Shown here: piece after piece, positions 28,126 through 38,337 of the stretch
Position numbering within the stretch: position 1 is the stretch's first letter
How the letters are laid out: every line of letters starts with the position of its first letter
Source of the DNA: Nocardia brasiliensis
GTDB taxonomy: Bacteria; Actinomycetota; Actinomycetes; Mycobacteriales; Mycobacteriaceae
DNA length: 64,000 nucleotides
Assembly: GCF_011801125.1 (NCBI RefSeq)
Contig: NZ_CP046171.1
Coordinates: 6,386,001-6,450,000 of the forward strand
Direction of reading: 5' to 3'
The notes under the pieces: generated by a model
Told to the model about the DNA's origin: nothing
Databases searched by the model: none
Seen by the model: only the letters and a program-made list of their open reading frames with translations
Translations under genes and position numbers: made by a program

Positions 28126-28650
28126 ATGGCCATGCAGGCCCGCTTCCGGAACCTCACCCGGGAGGTCCCGATACCGCACCCGTGGAATCTGTCGCGCTAT
28201 CTCGACGACGTCGCGGCCTATCGCGGCCGGCCGATCAGCCTGCTACCGATCGACACCGCCCTGCTCGCGGGCACCGGATGCGGCACGGGCAGCGGCCTGT
28301 GGATCGCCAAGCAGGACAGCGACGTGATCGTCTACGGCGCCGACACCACCGAATGGCACGCCGAGCACATCATCGTGCACGAACTCGGCCACATGCTGCT
28401 CGGCCACGGCCCGGAGCAGCCCACCGCGGGCGGACCGGACCCGGCCGCGCCCACCGTCGCCGCGGTCGCCGAGCTGCTGCCCTCCATCTCCCCCGAATCG
28501 ATCGCGCATGTGCTCGGCCGCACCGACTATGGCACCAGCCGCGAACGCGACGCCGAGACCTTCGCCGACATGGTGATGCTGCACGCCATGCGCCCGCCCC
28601 GTCGCGATTCGCTGCTGCACCGGACGTTCTTCCGCGACCGCCGTCGGTGA
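28126..28650 (+). CDS. ImmA/IrrE family metallopeptidase
   Basis: 174 residues from ATG 28126, with a TAGGAGAG ribosome site. The zinc motif HELGH is at residues 85-89 and the likely third ligand E144 is in RERDAETFADMVM. The N-terminal part (IPHPWNLSRYLDDVAAYRGRPISLLPI) is typical of actinobacterial ImmA-like proteins. Such proteases cleave XRE-type repressors (ImmA/ImmR, IrrE/DdrO). The two upstream genes encode helix-turn-helix proteins and are natural candidates for its substrates. No integrase or phage gene is near, so this looks like a stand-alone chromosomal cassette. Confidence 0.85.
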   Translation: MAMQARFRNLTREVPIPHPWNLSRYLDDVAAYRGRPISLLPIDTALLAGTGCGTGSGLWIAKQDSDVIVYGADTTEWHAEHIIVHELGHMLLGHGPEQPTAGGPDPAAPTVAAVAELLPSISPESIAHVLGRTDYGTSRERDAETFADMVMLHAMRPPRRDSLLHRTFFRDRRR

Positions 28651-28712
28651 GCGCGGCTCGTCACGGTGAGCGGATTGTCTTGCGGGAAAAGGGATTCCGA
28701 TCGGATCCGCGT

Positions 28713-28746
28713 CTCCGGGCATTCAGCACGCGCTGAACGCCCGGAG
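28713..28746. terminator. Terminator between the ImmA cassette and hpf
   Basis: CTCCGGGC-a-TTCAGC (28713-28727) pairs with GCTGAA-c-GCCCGGAG (28732-28746), a 14-pair stem with one A-C mismatch and a four-base loop. It lies between convergent genes and could end both transcripts. Confidence 0.75.
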
Positions 28747-28768
28747 CGGCGGTAGCATTGCGAGCCTG

Positions 28769-29524
28769 CTACGCGAGCCGGATGAGGCCGTAGTCGAAGG
28801 CGTGCCTGCGATAGACCACCGACGGTCGGTCGGTTTCGCGGTCTTGGAAGAGGAAGAAGTCGTGACCGACGAGTTCCATCTGGTAGAGGGCGTCGTCGAC
28901 GGACATGGGGGTCGCGGTGTGCACCTTGGTGCGGACGATGTGTCCGGGGCCCGCCGCGTATTCGGAGTTCTCCGGTGTGGTCTCGGCGCGGTGGTCACCG
29001 CCGTCGGGGTGCTCGTGCGCGGCCGCCGAGCCGTTCGGCAGCGCGAACAGCGACTCGTCCACCAGATCGGCGGTGGCCTGGGCGACCGAGACCGGGGTCT
29101 TGTCGCCGTAGTGCACCCGGCGCCGGTCCTTGGTGCGGCGCAGCCTGCTCTCCAGCTTCGCGGTCACCGATTCGAGGGCGGCATAGAAGCTGTCGGCGCA
29201 CGCCTCGGCGCGGACGATCGGTCCCTTGCCGCGTGCGGTGATCTCGACGCGCTGACAACTCTTGCGCTGCCTACGGTTTCGCTCGTGGAACAGCTCGACG
29301 TCGAAGATGAAGATCGACGGGTCGAAGCGTTCGAGCCTGGAGAGTTTCTCCGCGACATAGATTCGGAAGTGATCCGGCACCTCGACGTTGCGCCCCTTGA
29401 CCACGACGTCGGCACGCGGCGCCCTTGGTCGATCGGCAACGGGTTGCTCGGTCATGTCCATGGTGCGATCGTCGAGCACCGAGGAACCAGCATCTTGCAC
29501 TGAAGGTCGTGAAGAAGTCGTCAC
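28769..29524 (-). CDS. hpf: Long-form ribosome hibernation promoting factor (HPF)
   Basis: 251 residues from GTG 29524, with GGGAGG five bases upstream. The N-terminal S30AE domain (about 35-135: VVVKGRNVEVPDHFRIYVAEKLSRLERF ... KLESRLRRTKDRRRVHYG) binds the 30S decoding site. After an acidic linker, the C-terminal dimerisation domain reads IVRTKVHTATPMSVDDALYQMELVGHDFFLFQDRET. Long HPFs dimerise ribosomes into 100S particles at rest. It corresponds to Rv3241c, but here it is about 12 kb from secA instead of adjacent. Confidence 0.92.
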   Translation of the reverse strand: MTTSSRPSVQDAGSSVLDDRTMDMTEQPVADRPRAPRADVVVKGRNVEVPDHFRIYVAEKLSRLERFDPSIFIFDVELFHERNRRQRKSCQRVEITARGKGPIVRAEACADSFYAALESVTAKLESRLRRTKDRRRVHYGDKTPVSVAQATADLVDESLFALPNGSAAAHEHPDGGDHRAETTPENSEYAAGPGHIVRTKVHTATPMSVDDALYQMELVGHDFFLFQDRETDRPSVVYRRHAFDYGLIRLA

Positions 29525-29705
29525 GCGTACCTCCCGGATATGGCCGCACAGGCGAACCGCGTGCGGCGGGATGAGCCGTGCCGATCGAGAATCTCTCGGC
29601 ACATGTTGTCCGAGGCGCCACCTCCAAACTCCCGGTTCGGGTGTGTGATCGCGACGCTAGTACGACATTCGGGACTGCGCCAGTGTTCACGCAAATTTCC
29701 CGGAG

Positions 29706-30350
29706 TCAAGCAGCACAGGTAACCAATACGGCACGTGTCCGCACTCCCGTCCGAGCCAGCGCGCGCACCGACTCCCGCACCGTCGCCCCGGTCGTCAGCA
29801 CATCGTCCACCACCACTACCTCGGCGTTTTCCGCGATCTCGCACAGCATCGAAGAACCGGGTACGGTGGTCACCCTGTCCTGCAGATTGTGTGCGCGCTC
29901 ACGGGGCGTCAAGCCCACCGAATCCCGCACACCCCACCACACCCGCAGCGCGGATACCATCCGGCTATCGGGAAGCAAACTCACGGCTACCTTCGTCGCG
30001 GCCACCACCGGATCACCGCCGCGCCGTCGTGCGGCCGCCCGGCGACTCGGCGCGGGCACGAGCACCAGCGGTCGATCGCGGGCCCGCAGCCACGCCAGCG
30101 CGTCGGCCAGTCCCCGGCCGATCGGCCCCGCCAGATCGGTGCGCCCACTCTCCTTGGCCGCCAACACCGCTCGCCGCGCCGGGCCCGCATAGGGCCCGAG
30201 CGCCCAGCACGGCACGCCGGGATCGTGTCGTGGCCGCACCCGGATCGGCGGACCGGCCAGCGCGACCGCACAGGCGGCGCACCAGCCGAGGCCGGGCAGG
30301 CCACAGCCGACACAGGCGGTGGGCAGGATCAGATCGAGCAGGGTGCGCAC
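29706..30350 (-). CDS. ComF family phosphoribosyltransferase-like protein
   Basis: 214 residues from GTG 30350. An N-terminal zinc-ribbon-like cysteine set (PTACVGCG and WCAACA) precedes a type I phosphoribosyltransferase domain whose PRPP loop is VVVVDDVLTTGATVRE at about residues 178-193. ComF proteins are linked to DNA uptake in competent bacteria, but in actinobacteria the role is unknown. The position between hpf and lpqB matches Rv3242c. Confidence 0.85.
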   Translation of the reverse strand: MRTLLDLILPTACVGCGLPGLGWCAACAVALAGPPIRVRPRHDPGVPCWALGPYAGPARRAVLAAKESGRTDLAGPIGRGLADALAWLRARDRPLVLVPAPSRRAAARRRGGDPVVAATKVAVSLLPDSRMVSALRVWWGVRDSVGLTPRERAHNLQDRVTTVPGSSMLCEIAENAEVVVVDDVLTTGATVRESVRALARTGVRTRAVLVTCAA

Positions 30351-30389
30351 GGTCCGAGTCTGCGCGCACCCACCGACACGGCGCGGCGA

Positions 30390-32204
30390 TCAGCCGGGTA
30401 GCACCGGGACGGCGTTCGCGCCGAGCCCCGGCACCTCACGCCAATACGGTTCGCGCTCCTCGGGATTGGTGGTCAACTCCAGCACCGCACGGGAATCGGC
30501 GGCGTACTGGTGCTCCGGCGAGGCACTGACCTGCCGCACCGGCGTGGTCAGGTTCCGGCTCGTGTAGGCCTGCGAGCCCGACCCGTCGATCGAGACCGCG
30601 CCGATCGGATCGAGATTGCCCTCCCGCGCGATGATCAAGCGATCGCTGCCGTACCAGGACACCGAGACCGCAGGCGAGCTCGAGTCGACCCCGACCGGCA
30701 GCGGTGAGGTCAGCGCGTAGCCGCCGCCCGGCTTGGGCACCGTCACCGCGACATAGACCTTGCCGTCGGCGATCAGTGCGGCACGCACACCGGTCCGGGA
30801 GATCCGCAGCTCGGTGATCGGCAGCCGGAACGCCGAGCCGGAACCGCCGGTGAGCGCCGAGATGTCGACGTCCTGCACCGAGACGGTGCCGGTGGACCGA
30901 TCGTTGACCGCGCGCACCACCCGATCGCCGTCGATCACCGCCCAGGCGGCGGTGCCGTCCACGTTCCAGGACGGCCGGGTGATGGTGCCGCCCTCGGCGA
31001 CCGGAATCGCGTTGCCGCCGTAGGTGCCGACCATCAGGGTGCGCGGCAGTTCGGGCGCGGGCCTGCCCGCGTCGGCCACCCCGGCCACCAGCTGACCGTC
31101 CGGCGAAACCGCCGCGGACACCAGGTTGTTCACCGCGCCGAAGTAGCCGGGCGCGGCCGTGACCGCGCCGGTGGTCGCGACCTGGACCAGCGTGCCGCCG
31201 CGCAGCGCGTGCAGGCCGACCTGGTTGCGCCCGCTCACCGCCGAGCTGAACTGCTGCACGTCGGCGACGGCCCAGCCGCTCGCCGAGAAGCGATCGTCGA
31301 GCGGTTTGCCGTCGGCCAGCAGCACATACGGGCCGATGATGTCCGCACCCGCCAGGGTGAGCACCACCTGTGCGGCCAGCAGCTCGCGCTCGCGCGGGGC
31401 CAGCGCGGAGGCGCCCGTGAAATCGACCCGTACCCCACCGACACCGACCCCGACGCCTTCCGGGTCGCCGTTGGCCTTGGTGATCGGTTCGCGCAGGGTG
31501 ATCGGCAGCGCCAGCTCGTTGCGCAGCACCGGGGCCAGCGCGGGCTGGGTGCCCGCGTTGAGCATGCTGAGCAGCTGCTTGGTCAGCTGTGCCTTCGGCA
31601 CCGAGACCCAGCGCAGGTCGGGCACGACCGAGCTGCTGGACGGGTCGACGAAGTAGAGCACGTAGCGCCGGTACCACTTGAGGAACGCGACCGAGTCCAT
31701 CACCACGCCGTCGGGCAGCTCGTCGATGCGCCACTCGTTGTTGACCCGGATCATCTCGATCTTGTTCTCGAGCGGATCGGCGGTCGCCTGGTAGGAGCCG
31801 TCGGGCTTGAGCTCGCCGACCTTGCGTGCGCGCACCCGATAGGTCGCCTTGTCTCCGGAACGCGACTCGCGCAACGTATCCGGCTTCTCCACGATGGTGA
31901 TGCCGACGGCGTCGTCCCAGTGCGACGCGGCCGAGGGCGTCATGAACTGCCGGGCCGCCAGGTGCCCGTTGGCGGGATCGGCGGTGGCGGAGAGGAAGTC
32001 GCGCAGCAGCAGGTCCGGGTCGCGCCCCTGCTGCGGCTGCGGCGGGCCCTCGGAGGTGGGTTCCCGGTTGATGGTGCCCAGTGCCTGTGGCGCCGAGGAT
32101 TCGGGCAGGCTCGCGCAGCCGGAGAGCACGACGAGCGCGGCGACCGCGGCCGCGCCGAACGCGAACAGCCGCTGCTTGCGCGCAGAACCGACTCGCATGC
32201 TCAT
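30390..32204 (-). CDS. lpqB: Lipoprotein LpqB (MtrAB accessory)
   Basis: 604 residues with a lipoprotein signal: basic start, hydrophobic core and lipobox LSGC with the lipidated C30. A GerMN domain follows (about residues 200-320) and then a beta-propeller-like C-terminal domain. LpqB works with the sensor kinase MtrB at the outer face of the membrane and affects cell division and envelope. Its ATG overlaps the mtrB stop (ATGA), so it is the third gene of the mtrA-mtrB-lpqB operon. Confidence 0.93.
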   Translation of the reverse strand: MSMRVGSARKQRLFAFGAAAVAALVVLSGCASLPESSAPQALGTINREPTSEGPPQPQQGRDPDLLLRDFLSATADPANGHLAARQFMTPSAASHWDDAVGITIVEKPDTLRESRSGDKATYRVRARKVGELKPDGSYQATADPLENKIEMIRVNNEWRIDELPDGVVMDSVAFLKWYRRYVLYFVDPSSSSVVPDLRWVSVPKAQLTKQLLSMLNAGTQPALAPVLRNELALPITLREPITKANGDPEGVGVGVGGVRVDFTGASALAPRERELLAAQVVLTLAGADIIGPYVLLADGKPLDDRFSASGWAVADVQQFSSAVSGRNQVGLHALRGGTLVQVATTGAVTAAPGYFGAVNNLVSAAVSPDGQLVAGVADAGRPAPELPRTLMVGTYGGNAIPVAEGGTITRPSWNVDGTAAWAVIDGDRVVRAVNDRSTGTVSVQDVDISALTGGSGSAFRLPITELRISRTGVRAALIADGKVYVAVTVPKPGGGYALTSPLPVGVDSSSPAVSVSWYGSDRLIIAREGNLDPIGAVSIDGSGSQAYTSRNLTTPVRQVSASPEHQYAADSRAVLELTTNPEEREPYWREVPGLGANAVPVLPG

Positions 32205-34036
32205 AACGGTACGTCCCCGGGTCTGCGCGCCGGATCCGCACCCGGCGGTGTCGATTCGTCGTCCGGCCCGGCCGTATCGGACCCGGCCACCGGGCTCGGC
32301 GCCACCACCGTCGAGCCGTTGCCCGAGGCGAAGACCGCGGTGCCGCCGGACGGGAAGGACACGGTCTCCCCCGGCGCGGCTTCGGGTTCCGGCTCGCTCG
32401 TGCTCGGCACGATCTCCAGCTCGGCCTGTCGAGCCGCCGCCTGCTTGCGCACCGGTTCCAGCGGCAGCGGGCTGGTACCGAGCTTCTTGCCGCGCACCAG
32501 CGGCAGCGTCAACCGGAAGCTCGCGCCCACGCCGACCTCGCCCCAGGCCTCGAGCCTGCCCTCGTGCAGGTTCGCGTCCTCGACGCTGATCGACAGGCCG
32601 AGGCCGGTGCCGCCGGAACGCCGCATCCGCGACGGATCCGAGCGCCAGAACCGGTTGAAGACCAGCTTCTCCTCACCGGGCCGCAGGCCGACGCCCTGAT
32701 CGCGCACCACCACCGAGACCGCGTTGGCATCGAGGTCGCCGCGCATCCGGATCAGCACCGGCTTGCCCTCGCTGTGGTCGATGGCGTTGGCGAGCAGATT
32801 GCGCAGCACCCGCTCCACCCGGCGCGGGTCGACCTCGGCGACCAACGGTTCGTCCGGCATATCGATGACGACCTCGACGCCGGCGTCCTTGGCCAGGTGG
32901 CGCACGGTCGAGATGGCCGCCCGCGCGCACATGCGCACATCGAGCGATTCCACCTGCAGCTCCGCCACACCCGCGTCGTGGCGGCTGATCTCGAGCAGGT
33001 CGTTGAGCAGTCCCTCGAACCGGTCGAGCTCGTTGACCAGTAGTTCGGCGCTGCGCGCCAGGGCGGGATCGAGATCGTCGCTGCTGCCGTGGATCAGGTC
33101 GGCGGCCATCCGCACGGTGGTCAGCGGGGTACGCAGTTCGTGGCTGACGTCGGAGGTGAACCGGCGCTGCAGATTGCCGAATTCCTCGAGCTGGGTGATC
33201 TGGTTGGACAGGCTCTCGGCCATCTCGTTGAACGCCTGTGCCAGGCGGGCCATGTCGTCCTCGCCGCGCACCAGCATGCGTTCTTTGAGCCTGCCGTCGG
33301 CGAAGCGGCCCGCGATCCGGGCGGCCGACCGGATCGGCAGCACCACCTGCCTGGTGACCAGCGCGGTGATCGCGGCGAGCAGGACGAGCAGCACGATGCC
33401 GCCGATCATCATGGTGCCGCGCATCAGCGACAGGCTGCGCGCCTCACTGGCCAGCGGAAAGATCAGGTAGATCTCCAGCGTCGGCACGTCGACGCTCGGG
33501 CTGCCGATGATCAGCGCCTGGCCCTGGTACCAGCTCGAGTCCGAGATCGTGGTGAACTGCCTGCTGACCTGGCCGCGGCGCACGAAATTGCGCAGCTCGA
33601 CGGGCACGTCCTGAATCGGGCCCGCGGTGAGTTCCTGCTGGCTGCCGTCCACCATCACCAGGGCGAGGTCGTAGCTGCCCGCGACACCGGTCTGCGGGCT
33701 GCCGCCGCTGGAGAGCGAGTTGCGCGCCTCGACCAGCCGGGTCTGGGTATTGGATTCCTGGATGTTCGACAGCTGCCCGTGCACCGCGTTACGGGCGCGC
33801 GCCATCTCCTCGACCGCGGCATTGATCTTGGTGTCCAGCATGCGGCTGGTGATCTGATCGGTCAGCACCACGCCGAGGATGGTGATCACGATCAGCGACA
33901 GGGTGATCGTGGAGACCGCGACACGCAGCTGCAACGACCGCTGCCACAGGTGCCCCAGCAGGACACCCAACTCGGCGAACCGGGCACCCGCTGCCGCCAG
34001 CGCCCGCTCCAGTTGGTTTCTGGAGCGACGGATCAC
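32201..34036 (-). CDS. mtrB: Sensor histidine kinase MtrB
   Basis: 611 residues from GTG 34036. Membrane segments are at about 41-60 and 206-228, enclosing an extracellular domain; a HAMP domain follows, then the phosphorylation motif [15 protein letters not shown] with H299, and the ATPase boxes [14 protein letters not shown] and [10 protein letters not shown]. The C-terminal 90 residues are proline- and glutamate-rich with no fold apparent. It phosphorylates MtrA to control the cell cycle and cell wall genes in mycolata. Confidence 0.95.
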   Translation of the reverse strand: MIRRSRNQLERALAAAGARFAELGVLLGHLWQRSLQLRVAVSTITLSLIVITILGVVLTDQITSRMLDTKINAAVEEMARARNAVHGQLSNIQESNTQTRLVEARNSLSSGGSPQTGVAGSYDLALVMVDGSQQELTAGPIQDVPVELRNFVRRGQVSRQFTTISDSSWYQGQALIIGSPSVDVPTLEIYLIFPLASEARSLSLMRGTMMIGGIVLLVLLAAITALVTRQVVLPIRSAARIAGRFADGRLKERMLVRGEDDMARLAQAFNEMAESLSNQITQLEEFGNLQRRFTSDVSHELRTPLTTVRMAADLIHGSSDDLDPALARSAELLVNELDRFEGLLNDLLEISRHDAGVAELQVESLDVRMCARAAISTVRHLAKDAGVEVVIDMPDEPLVAEVDPRRVERVLRNLLANAIDHSEGKPVLIRMRGDLDANAVSVVVRDQGVGLRPGEEKLVFNRFWRSDPSRMRRSGGTGLGLSISVEDANLHEGRLEAWGEVGVGASFRLTLPLVRGKKLGTSPLPLEPVRKQAAARQAELEIVPSTSEPEPEAAPGETVSFPSGGTAVFASGNGSTVVAPSPVAGSDTAGPDDESTPPGADPARRPGDVPL

Positions 34037-34109
34037 GGCCGCGCCTCGACGGCGACCGGCACCGTCGTCCGTGCGAACGCGGCAGCCGTGACCCGTTCAA
34101 CGCGGGTGC

Positions 34110-34787
34110 TCACGGTGGTCCAGCTTTGTAGCCGACACCACGGACGGTCAAGACGATCTCCGGATTCTCGGGATCCTTCTCGACCTTGGCGCGCAACCGC
34201 TGCACGTGCACGTTCACCAGTCGGGTATCGGCGGCGTGCCGGTAACCCCACACCTGCTCGAGCAGCACCTCGCGGGTGAACACCTGACGCGGCTTGCGGG
34301 CCAGCGCCACCAGCAGATCGAACTCCAGGGGAGTCAGCGAGATCTGCTGTCCGCCACGGGTCACCTTGTGCGCGGGCACATCGATGACGATGTCGGCGAT
34401 CGAGAGCATTTCCGCCGGTTCGTCCTCGGTGCGGCGCAGCCTGGCGCGCACCCGGGCGACCAATTCCTTGGGCTTGAACGGCTTGACGATGTAATCGTCG
34501 GCGCCGGACTCCAAACCGAGCACGACGTCGACGGTGTCCGTCTTCGCCGTCAGCATCACGATGGGCACACCGGAATCCGCACGCAGCACTCGGCACACAT
34601 CGATGCCGTTCATGCCGGGCAGCATCAGGTCCAGCAGCACCAGATCGGGGCGGATCTCCCGAACCGCCGCGAGGGCCTGTGTGCCGTCGCCGACCACATG
34701 CGGGTCGAACCCTTCCCCGCGCAAGACGATCGTGAGCATCTCAGCGAGCGCCATATCGTCGTCGACGACCAGAATCTTCGGCTTCAT
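34110..34787 (-). CDS. mtrA: Response regulator MtrA (OmpR family)
   Basis: 225 residues from ATG 34787, starting MKPKILVVDDD. The receiver has the phospho-acceptor D53 (LVLLDLMLPGMNG), T and K in VMLTAKTD and YIVKPFKPKE. The winged-helix output domain contains ISLTPLEFDLLVALARKPRQVF and VNVHVQRLRAKVEKDPENPEI. Nearly all of this matches MtrA of M. tuberculosis as I recall it. The shorter start is chosen because homologues start there. It lies 73 bases before mtrB and after tmk. Confidence 0.96.
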   Translation of the reverse strand: MKPKILVVDDDMALAEMLTIVLRGEGFDPHVVGDGTQALAAVREIRPDLVLLDLMLPGMNGIDVCRVLRADSGVPIVMLTAKTDTVDVVLGLESGADDYIVKPFKPKELVARVRARLRRTEDEPAEMLSIADIVIDVPAHKVTRGGQQISLTPLEFDLLVALARKPRQVFTREVLLEQVWGYRHAADTRLVNVHVQRLRAKVEKDPENPEIVLTVRGVGYKAGPP

Positions 34788-34865
34788 AATTACTATGTTG
34801 TCATCTCCCAGGCCAGGATCGGGTCGCCACGCCAACACTGGTACGAACCCGCCGCACATCTAACC

Positions 34866-35513
34866 CTATCGGGTAATCAAATCGGCTGATCGCGCGGCCA
34901 GCGTGGCTGGATCGTCACCGGATCGGAATGTCCACCACGGCCCGTACCAGTTCTGTTGGGCCAGCTCACGGTACACCGCGAGGGTGCGCTGCTGTAGGCG
35001 CGCGTCCCGCTCGTAGGCGTCGAGCGCCCTGCTGCTGTCGAGTTCGCCTCGGCGGCGGGCTCGTTCGGCCGCGAGTTCGGGCGAGACGTCGAGCAGCACC
35101 TGCGCCGCGGGCACGGGCATCGCGAAGCGCTCGTACTCCAATTCGCCTATCCAGCGCACGATTCTGCCGTCGGCGGACTGCTCGAGCCGGGCCGCGTTGT
35201 AGGCGGCGTTGGACGCGACGTACCGGTCGAGCAGGACGATGTCGTTGTCCGCCAACAACTTCGCCAGCTCGTCGCGGGCCTCGGCCCGGTCCAGCGCGAA
35301 CAGCAGCGCCATCGCGTGCACCGAGGCCGCCAGATCGCCGTGCTCGCCGTGCAGGGCCTCGGCGGCCAGGTCGGCGTGCACCGAGCGGCCGTAGCGCGGA
35401 AACGCCAAGGAGGCGACCCGTAGTCCGTCCGCACGCAGCCGCGCGGTGACGGCGTCGGTCAACGTCCGCTTACCGGCACCGTCGAGCCCCTCGACCACAA
35501 TCAACGCTCCCAT
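34866..35513 (-). CDS. tmk: Thymidylate kinase
   Basis: 215 residues. Phosphorylates dTMP to dTDP. The P-loop is EGLDGAGKRTL at residues 8-18, the substrate motif FPRYGRSVHADLAAEALHGEHGDLA follows, and DRYVASNAAYNAAR is the DRY/S region. Arrangement and the actinobacterial AEALHGEHGD segment agree with Rv3247c. It is upstream of mtrA on the same strand and likely shares its transcript or has its own promoter after the sahH terminator. Confidence 0.94.
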   Translation of the reverse strand: MGALIVVEGLDGAGKRTLTDAVTARLRADGLRVASLAFPRYGRSVHADLAAEALHGEHGDLAASVHAMALLFALDRAEARDELAKLLADNDIVLLDRYVASNAAYNAARLEQSADGRIVRWIGELEYERFAMPVPAAQVLLDVSPELAAERARRRGELDSSRALDAYERDARLQQRTLAVYRELAQQNWYGPWWTFRSGDDPATLAARSADLITR

Positions 35514-35636
35514 GGCAGGCAGGGTACTCAGACCCCGCCCGCCGCGACCCGCCGGTGCATCCGTGCCTGCCGTGGCCCGCTACCCCGACGCGGCGACCGT
35601 TGCCACAGCAGTCACTGGCCGCGCGGTGGCAGACAA

Positions 35637-35667
35637 ACGGCCGCCGAACCCGAGGTCCGGCGGCCGT
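35637..35667 (-). terminator. sahH terminator
   Basis: ACGGCCGCCG (35637-35646) and CGGCGGCCGT (35658-35667) form a perfect ten-base stem just past the sahH stop on the minus strand. Confidence 0.75.
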
Positions 35668-35680
35668 GTGCGTCAATGGC

Positions 35681-37165
<1,485 letters not shown>

Positions 37166-37265
37166 AGCCTCTATCTGCCTCTCCTGGAAGTCGGTACCAA
37201 CACGCAAGGCTAGTCGCTGGCGCGGCGGCTGGGTACACCGTACTCACCCTTGCTAGCTTGGCGCG

Positions 37266-38312
37266 ATGCCGAACCTGCGCGCTATCGCCACGACCGCTGC
37301 CGTCGGGCTGTTCGTCCTTGGTCTGAGCACCGCGTGCACGAGCGAATCCGACTCGGCACCGGCTACTCCGTCGCGAACCGTCGACCTGCAAGCGCACCGC
37401 GGCGGACGCGGCCTCACCGTCGAGGAATCGCTGCCCGGCTTCGCCAAGGCGCTCGAACTCGGGGTCACCACGCTCGAGCTCGACATCGTGCTCACCGCGG
37501 ACAAGATGCCGCTGATCTGGCACGACCCGACCATCCTCGCGACCAAGTGCGCCGACACCGCACCCGCGACGGTGGACGACCCGAAGTTCCCGTACGTGGG
37601 CAAGCTGGCGCACGAGCTGACCTACGCCCAGATCCAGACCCTGGACTGTGGGCGGACCCTGGCGGAGTACCCCGGCCAGCAGGGGTTGCCCGGCAACAAG
37701 ATAGCGACGCTGCCCGAGTTGTTCGATCTGGTGAAGTCCTACCGCGGCGCGCACCCGCGCTACAACATCGAGACCAAGGTGGAAGCCGACCATCCCGAAC
37801 AGTCCGCCGCGCCTGCGGAATTCGTGGACGTCATCCTGGCGACCGTGCGCGCGGCGGGCGAGACCGGCAATGTCGAGATCCAGAGCTTCGACTGGCGGAC
37901 GCTGCCGCTGGTGCGCAAGGCCGCCCCGACCATCCCGCTGGTGGCGCTCTACGACGACACCACCTTCGTCGCGGGCTCGAAGTGGCTCGGGCCCATCCGA
38001 TTCGAGGACTACGCCGACGATCCGCTCGGCGCGGTGCGCGCGCTCGGCGCCGACGTCGCCTCGCCCGGCTACTCGGTGCCCTACGGCCGCAAGGCGGGCG
38101 AACCGGGCTTCGCCCTGGTGGCGGACAAGGCCTACGTCGACCGCGCACACGAATTGCACCTGCGCGTGATTCCGTGGACGGTGAACGACAAGGCCACGAT
38201 CGCCGCGCAGCTCGACACCGGGGTGGACGGCGTGATCACCGACTATCCGAATCGAATGCGAGAGGTGATGCAGGAGAAGGGATTACCCCTGCCTCCTGCC
38301 TATCACCGCTGA
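37266..38312 (+). CDS. Glycerophosphodiester phosphodiesterase family lipoprotein
   Basis: 348 residues. An N-terminal signal with hydrophobic core AAVGLFVLGL and a possible lipobox ending in C24 (LSTAC, with Ser at -3, slightly unusual) suggests attachment to the membrane. The GDPD barrel is shown by LQAHRGGRG, TTLELDIVLTADKMPLIWHDP (metal-binding Glu and Asp, catalytic His), YNIETKVE and VNDKATIAAQLDTGVDGVITDYP. It should cleave glycerophosphodiesters to glycerol 3-phosphate and an alcohol outside the cell. A TAGCTT hexamer at 37254-37259 sits seven bases before the ATG, so the transcript is probably leaderless. Confidence 0.9.
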   Translation: MPNLRAIATTAAVGLFVLGLSTACTSESDSAPATPSRTVDLQAHRGGRGLTVEESLPGFAKALELGVTTLELDIVLTADKMPLIWHDPTILATKCADTAPATVDDPKFPYVGKLAHELTYAQIQTLDCGRTLAEYPGQQGLPGNKIATLPELFDLVKSYRGAHPRYNIETKVEADHPEQSAAPAEFVDVILATVRAAGETGNVEIQSFDWRTLPLVRKAAPTIPLVALYDDTTFVAGSKWLGPIRFEDYADDPLGAVRALGADVASPGYSVPYGRKAGEPGFALVADKAYVDRAHELHLRVIPWTVNDKATIAAQLDTGVDGVITDYPNRMREVMQEKGLPLPPAYHR

Positions 38313-38337
38313 ACCCGACCGCCCCGGCGCCGGGCGC

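Noticed and set aside
28126..28650. ImmA cassette as part of a prophage or ICE
   Set aside because: No integrase, attachment repeat, replication or structural gene lies nearby, and the flanking genes are ordinary chromosomal ones.
37166..37265. SAH riboswitch before sahH
   Set aside because: Only 100 bases separate sahH from the divergent gene and no conserved stem arrangement is visible.
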